Assembly: GCA_028456385.1 (NCBI GenBank)
Contig: JALNQF010000097.1
Coordinates: 62,001 to 126,000 of the forward strand
Length of the DNA stretch: 64,000 nt
Direction: 5' to 3'
Origin: Ophiosphaerella korrae
Lineage: Eukaryota; Ascomycota; Dothideomycetes; Pleosporales; Phaeosphaeriaceae
The notes under the pieces are model-generated. The model did not search any database. It saw only the letters and a program-made list of their open reading frames with translations, and was not told where the DNA came from. Of this stretch, positions 58,085-64,000 are shown one piece after another (positions within the stretch are counted from its first letter, which is position 1; each line of letters begins with the position of its first letter). The translations under genes were made by a program, and so were the position numbers.

Positions 58085-58436
58085 GCTAAGGAGGTATGGT
58101 GGGGTAGCTGTGCACGAATCGCGGGGTATATATGGGGACTCAAGATGGCCGTATGGGGTGGAAGGGCTGTGACAGCGATGCACAGGTAGGGCTACATGAC
58201 GGAAGACAGGCAGAGACGTGGCAATGCTATATGCCACGGTCAAGATGTGGAAAAATGGTCGAGGAGAAGCGTGACCAATTCCAGGCCCACGCTTTCGGAG
58301 CAATTGCTACCGAGCAGGCTTTCTTGGCGCTATGGCGGGCGATTCACCACCTCACGCAACAGCCGCGACGCGGTCAGACCACTTGCGCAACTTTCGCAGC
58401 CGGGACAATCGCTGTCCTGGCGCTTATAGCGTCGCC
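58085..58436. promoter_or_regulatory. Divergent promoter, L-rhamnose dehydrogenase / Clr5 protein
   Basis: 352 bp between two divergent starts. An in-frame ATG at 58332 could extend the Clr5 protein by 35 residues and shorten this region. I see no motif that I can assign. Confidence 0.5.
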
Positions 58437-60519
58437 ATGGTGTATAACTGGGACGACAAGGAAGGCGAGTGCTACAGGCTCTATGTCGAAGAAAAGCGGA
58501 GTCTGGACGAGGTGATATCCTTTTGGGAAGCACGAGGGTTTACCCCAAGGTACGTGACCGCGCGGGCCGAACGTATGGGTCGCCGTAGATTACCATACTG
58601 TGTACCTATCTGACAGTGAGCCTTCAGCAAACGAGCTTTCCAGACCCAGTTCAAGGTATGTCATACACCGTCCAACATGCCGACAGGCTTTGACTAATAA
58701 ACCGCTATAGCGATGGGACTTCCCCAGCAAACAGAACCCTGCACACAAAAACCCAGCCCTCATCGCCCGCCTGCGCGAGCTATGGGAGCAAAACTACACC
58801 CAGAAGGACATGGTCGATACCCTACAGAATGAAGGCTTTGCCATCAATGACCGCGAGCTGATTAGGCTGCGGTTGAGGCTCAAGCTACTGCTGAGGGAGA
58901 GTGTTCCCAGGCCGAAGGGGAAAGGGCAGAGTGGGCCCTCTTCTGGCCATGGAGCCGAGGAAGAGGTGCTCGTTCAAGAACAAGATGTGAGGGAGGCTAC
59001 GCCTGCCCAGTATGGCGCTGCGCATTCCGAGTCACGCTTAGACGATGCCCCATTACCAACACAGGAAGCACTTCGCAAGCAGCTACGGCAAGAGCAACTG
59101 CGGAACGAGAGTGATGAGAAGTGGCGTTCTCGCAAACGACGACGTCGGACACGAGGCTGGGCTGGGCTTCCAGCAGACGCCCCCGGCGAACCCCCACGCT
59201 TTCCCTCAGAGACTACCATTGATGAAGCCAAGGCATACCTTGGCCTAGACAACGATATGTACCGCGAATTGAGGGAGCGTTTTCTCCAGATATGCAAAGA
59301 ACAAGAAATCGTGAAGAAAACAGCGGCTGGGCCTGATAAGTGGGCCGAGATCGTGAGACGGCTGATCAATGAAAGCCATCACCTGTCCAGTGTATTTCAG
59401 GACGAACCTGAAGTATTCTCTCACATCGATGCCTTGTTTCGTCCCAAGAGCCAGCGAGCGCTATCAATCGATGTCATATGTATGGATGTTACCAAGCGCC
59501 TTCGTACAATGGACTCTCGCATGACCCTTGCTGATGCAAAAAACACTCTCGCCCTTAACCCTGAACAGACTCGCCGCATTCGAAACGTTTTCGCCGCGAA
59601 GCTACGAGCAGACCACTTTACTAACAAGCACGAAGCGGGCGAACAACACTGGGCAGACCTGAAGACTGTATGGGTAAACGAGTCAGAACTGCTAGTCCGC
59701 GCACTGGCTCAAGGCGAAGCAGATCCAGAATATCAACGGAAGTTGCGGGCCATTGAAATCTTAGCGCGAGACGTAATGAAGCGACAACAACAAGAAAAGA
59801 CAACCAAAGACCCCAGCAAAAAGAAGCAAATCCACCAAGGGCCAGGGCCGGGACCAGCTCCGCCGGTTGTCGCACCTCATACATCAACAACGAATCGCAA
59901 AAGCCAAACTGACACCAGAAGCGCTCTCGAAAATACTACCTCAACAAACTACGACAATATGACTGCCCTCGCATCTGCAGCAGACTTGCAAATTGACCCC
60001 AGCCTCCTCCTGGCCGCAAGCGACGCCGCAATGCTCCCTGCAACACCTTATCAGCCTGCCCAGCAGTACCAATTTCAAGATCATCAAGCCTCGCAATCAT
60101 ACAGACCAGCTCAAACAACATACTCCGCACAAGATCAGACCTATTACCTTGCGCCACACACACAGCCATCCACACCTTTACCAATCTATTTCCGCCTACA
60201 TCCAAACTCCAACACTCCGTTTCCCATGAAAATCGTCTGGCTGTCGATCCTGCATAGCCAGTCTGTAAGCGAGATACGAAACCTTGCAGCGAGAGAACAC
60301 ACGGGATGTGTGGTGCTTAAAGTCGAGGGGTTAGTCACGTACCGGGGTGAGCAGGGTGAGCAGGGTGAGCGAGAGGTTACGGTTGAGATTGGGGATGATG
60401 AAGAGCTTGGAGCGTATCTGGGACATGTGAGGAATGTGGGAGGTGCACAGGGTCAAGTGCAAGGGAAGGCTACATTTGTTGTGATGCTGGGGATGAGTGC
60501 GGGTGGTAGTTATGTATAG
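58437..60519 (+). CDS. Clr5-domain protein, putative regulator
   Basis: Three exons, 58437-58549, 58628-58655 and 58711-60519 (1950 nt, 649 residues). The N-terminal Clr5 domain becomes complete only after joining the 28-nt second exon: YNWDDKEGECYRLYVEEKRS, then GFTPSKRAFQTQFKRWDF. A second, similar helical segment follows (PALIARLRELWEQNYTQKDM VDTL). Next come a basic stretch (EKWRSRKRRRRTRGWAG), two related helical blocks (ETTIDEAKAYLGLDNDMYRE and RMTLADAKNTLALNPEQTRR), a Gln/Pro-rich region with PAQQYQFQDHQASQSYRPAQ and a folded-looking C-terminus. Clr5 domains occur in fungal proteins with presumed DNA-binding roles. Sharing a promoter region with L-rhamnose dehydrogenase suggests, but does not show, regulation of that gene. 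A GEQ repeat is near the end. Confidence 0.78.
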
Positions 60520-60728
60520 GTGGTAGGGAAGAAGGTGATAATGGAGTGACATGAGATAATAGTCATCGTAGATCCACATCTCCCAAGTTCCACCACCTCA
60601 TAATGAGAACCCATCACACCTACCAAACCTATCATAGCTCCACCTATGGGTACCAAACTCCGCAATATCACTCTACTATCGCACTTGCCTCATTTTCCAA
60701 CCCCGCATATTGAGAACTCTTTCTCATC

Positions 60729-63700
60729 TCAAGAAACCTGTTATTCGTTAAAGTCTATCCGATTTGAGAAAGTGATCCGGTCACCAAGTGCCGCATTAGA
60801 GGGATAGCTACTCACTTCGGCAATGTTCTGTCTCTCAATATAGCTCTCCTGATTTCCGTCCCTGCCTACGCGCCAATACACGTCTGTGTAATCAGCACAA
60901 TTCATCTCACGCAGAAACGCCTCGTCGTGCGTGATGACCAGGAGCTGGAAGTTGGCCTGTTTGCGGCGCAGCTGGATAATCTGGCTGAGAGATTCGGCAA
61001 GGCCTTTGATGTTCTGTTGGTCGAGGTTGGTGGTGGGTTCGTCGAGCGCGATGAGGCCGCAGTTTGTGCCGAAGCATTCGGCGAGTGCAAGCCGGATTAC
61101 TAGGCATGCGAGTACTTTTTGGCCCGCGGAGCAGCGGCCCCGCATGTCCATTTCTGTATCTTGTTTTACCATTACGACGCGGTAGTTATAAGTGCGGTTG
61201 CCTTTGCCGTCACTGTCCGAAGCGATGCGGATGGTGTCGACGTCAGTGCCTTGGTAGGCGTTGCGCCATAACTCTGCAATAATGCGGTTGATTTCTTCCA
61301 TTTTGAGCGTGTGGTATTTCATAATGGCTTTATCTAGAGCGCCTGCATATCGGCCTAGATCTTCGATCACGGCTTTAGTAGTTTCAACCTTGATGTGTGC
61401 TTCGCGGTATTGCTGCGCCGCATTTGCGTATATGGATGAGTACTCGGCCATGAGTTCCTGGAGCTGCTCGTCTTTGTTCTTCATGTCGCGCTCCAAACTA
61501 GTTTTTTCAGTGTTGATTTGATGGAATTTGTTGTCCCATGAAATGGCTTGGGACTCATGATACGCCTTGTCTTTCTCCGCACCATGGGCTTCGAGCCTTT
61601 CGATGTCCGCTTGTAAAGTTTCTAGTGCACGCTTGGCTTTGCGGTAGCGTAGATTATCACCAATGGACCGTTTGGTCATTTCCGTGTCGCGCAATGAGTC
61701 ATCAATCTTCTTGATATTGCGCATAACGACTAGCATTTCTGAGTCGATACGAGCGAGCCCTTCTTGTAAGCTATTGATCTCACGCTGCGTACGTGCTAGC
61801 TGTTCGGGGCCTCCGCGGTTAATATAAGCGGCAATTTCTTGATCTATCAGATTGAGTTGGCGAAGGCTGTCGGAGAGCTTGGAGGCTTCCTCCTGTGCGC
61901 GCTGGATTTGCTCATTACCACGCCGATTGACATCATCATACTTGTATTGCGCTTGCTCAATCTCGGGAGCTAAGTCCGCAATTTGGTTGTCAAAGTCACG
62001 TATTGATTCCCGTTGCTTATTGTTTTCGAACTTGAACTCCTCAATGCGGATAGCGAGCGCATGCTTCTCTTTCAGCATTGCCTGTGCACTACTCAAGTCA
62101 GCGTTGATGTCGCGAATACTGAGCTCTAAATTATTGAGGAGATTGCGTGACTTGTCTCGGTCAGCTGTGAGCCGATCGAGTGCGGCTCGAGCGTTGCGGC
62201 TGTCGTCTGTGATCTTCTTCAAATCAACCTGAACGGCATCGATACCGCGTGACAGACCTGCAGCCTTCTGCTTCTGTGCAAGTTCCTTGATTTGAATTTC
62301 AAGCTCGTGAACTTTGTTATGATAGGTGACGATGCTCTGAATTTCTTTCGACATAGACTCCGCTTCATGTTTTGCTGCTTCAAGATCTTGTACGACACCA
62401 TCCTGGTCTTCAAGCTGTTTGTTGAGCCCCTCGCGCTCTGTGGTCAACTTCGTGAGCTCGGTGTGAAGCGCCGGAATTTCTGTGTCCCGCAATCGAACGG
62501 CAAGCTCAAAGTTGGGCTTCGCATTCCTAGCTAACTCGAGTTCAGCAAGAAGCTCCTCTGGGTTATCAGCCGTCATGTTCCTCTCAGCCTTCGTGATGAT
62601 ATCCTCCAATTTGGCGAGGAAGCCGGCAGTAGTGAAGCCTTGAGCTTTATCATCATGGAGCTCACGCGAACAAAGTCGGCACACATTGTCGCGTTGCGCA
62701 ACCTTGACACACGATCGCATGTACTCAACCTGTGCTGAAAATTTTGCATTGTCCGATGACACGCCCTCATAGTCTTCTTCTAGCTGCTGTAGAGTCTCCT
62801 CAAAGTCGGAAATATCATCTTTTTGGATAGCGTCCCTGACGCTCTTCTCATACTGTTGTAGCTCGGAACGCTTCTTCTTTAGTTGCGCCTCCAAGCTAGA
62901 CATTTGAAAATTGATCTTGTCGAGCTTGGATTGAGCAATGTCGCGGCGTGAGCTGGCTTCCTTCACCTTCCCAGCCATTTCAGAGAGTACTTGCTGGAAA
63001 GTGGTCTCAATTGTGGCAGTATCCCAGTCAGGATCAATAAGCTTCGAAATTCGCTTGTCATGGACCTTTTTCATCGTCGAGAGACTGTGCTGCGCTGTTT
63101 GCAACTCGTTCTGAGCGTAATCGATAGACGCAGACTCTTTGGCTTGCTTCGTAGCCTCACCAAGCTCATGTGTGACTCGTTCTTTTTTATCTTCCAGTAT
63201 CCGTACATGTTCTGATGATTCGCGAAGGCGCTCATCGTAGCGCTCCGAAGCGGCTGTGGAATTAGCGTTCATCAGCTGCCTCTCTGTGTCTTGTTTTTTG
63301 TCTTGCAAAATAGCTTCACTGCCTGCGTCTGCCTTTATGTTGTTCATCGACTTCTGTAGACTGGATATACGTTCGTCATTGTTTGTGATATGCGTACGGG
63401 AGGACTCTCTGGATTGTGCGACACCAGATTTGCGCGTAGTGAGTTGGTTGAGATGGTTCTGCGCTTCCCGAAGTTCGCGCTGGCACTCCTCACGAGCGCG
63501 GTCAAGCGCTTTATTCTGGTCCCGAGACAATTTGGTGAGTATTTGCTGGAATTCTACAGCTTTGTTGTCTGTAATATCGTAATCATATCCGCGAATACCA
63601 TGACGCTTCGCAGTCTCTCTAATAGAAGCCTCGCGTTGTTCTATGTGACGATCGTGTTGTTCTTTCTGTGCTTCGTATTTCCCAATTTCGCTCTGCTTTG

Positions 63701-64000
63701 TCCCAAGCGATTCACGAGCATTCTCAAGCTGTTCCTTCAGATTGGTATATTCTTGCCTATGCTCATCGTGTTGGGTGGCGTAAGTCGCTACGCGCTGCTC
63801 ATACTGGTCGAGCAATAACTGCAGCTCACCATCTGACTCAGCCATGTGCGTGAGATTGTCCTCGAGTGCGGTCACACTTTCTTTGTTGGCATTTAACGTG
63901 ATTCGCTTGCCGTTAAGCTGTGCCACGATCTGCTCGTAGCGAGCAGCGTCAGTGTAAGCACGTTTGGCGTTCTGCTGGGCTTCTGTACACTGCTCGTCTA
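60729..64000 (-). CDS. rad50: DNA repair ATPase Rad50, C-terminal part (runs off window)
   Basis: The frame is open to the window edge, so only the last 1060 or so residues of a protein of about 1300 are visible. Long coiled coils surround the zinc hook VCRLCSRELHDD (CxxC near 62680). The C-terminal ATPase half has the signature region RGRCSAGQKVLACLVIRLAL, Walker B GLIALDEPTTNLD and the H-loop LLVITHDEAFL. A last intron (60815-60738, GTGAGT...ACAG) joins RQNIAE to VS and stop (60729-60731); reading through it instead adds 24 unrelated residues. Rad50 works with Mre11 and Nbs1 in double-strand break repair, telomere upkeep and checkpoint signalling. It converges with the Clr5 gene, 209 bp apart. 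Confidence 0.94.

Noticed and set aside
1..64000. CRISPR arrays, bacterial-type operons and ribosome binding sites
   Set aside because: The intron-rich fungal gene structure excludes these feature types, and no regularly spaced repeat array is present.

Overview
The window is a stretch of filamentous ascomycete (Pezizomycotina, probably Dothideomycetes) nuclear DNA. The evidence is many short spliceosomal introns (about 45-90 nt, GT...AG), fungal-specific families (PTH11/SAT4-like membrane proteins, LaeA-like methyltransferases, SomA, Clr5-domain proteins) and mutated Tc1 and pogo/Fot1-type transposons with stop codons of the kind left by C-to-T mutation. I worked out gene models by hand from reading frames and splice sites; for nearly all of them the spliced length is an exact multiple of three.

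Left region (0.3-11.3 kb): five genes of secondary-metabolite tailoring type. They are a trichodiene-oxygenase-like P450, a LaeA-like methyltransferase, a seven-helix SAT4/PTH11-like membrane protein, a CYP64-like P450 and an O-methyltransferase. No core synthase is inside the window.

Decayed region (11.5-18.3 kb): a Tc1/mariner element is split by a pogo/Fot1-like element, which is itself split by a solo LTR. Next come a decayed reading frame, a second LTR-like block and a large homeodomain + bZIP-like + C2H2 gene. That gene keeps one reading frame across about 1.6 kb but carries seven stops and a frameshift.

Conserved core region (19.6-44.8 kb): SomA/Flo8-like regulator, TRAPP subunit Bet3 (with a 9-nt exon), U5 snRNP 40K-like WD40 protein, a two-helix membrane protein, a long-N-terminus aquaporin with an apparent 1-nt frameshift, a divergent Dal5/Liz1-type permease and amidase pair with clustered GATA sites, an MFS protein with a very long disordered N-terminus, ATP synthase subunit g, the DEAD-box helicase Rok1 and an amidohydrolase of the L-rhamnono-lactonase type.

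Right region (44.8-64 kb): a GT2 glycosyltransferase stands alone between gene-free stretches of 3.8 kb and 7.0 kb. It is followed by an L-rhamnose 1-dehydrogenase divergent from a Clr5-domain protein, and by the C-terminal part of Rad50, which runs off the window end. The dehydrogenase and the amidohydrolase 13 kb away would catalyse the first two steps of non-phosphorylated L-rhamnose catabolism. The Clr5 protein next to the dehydrogenase is a candidate regulator; that link is inference.
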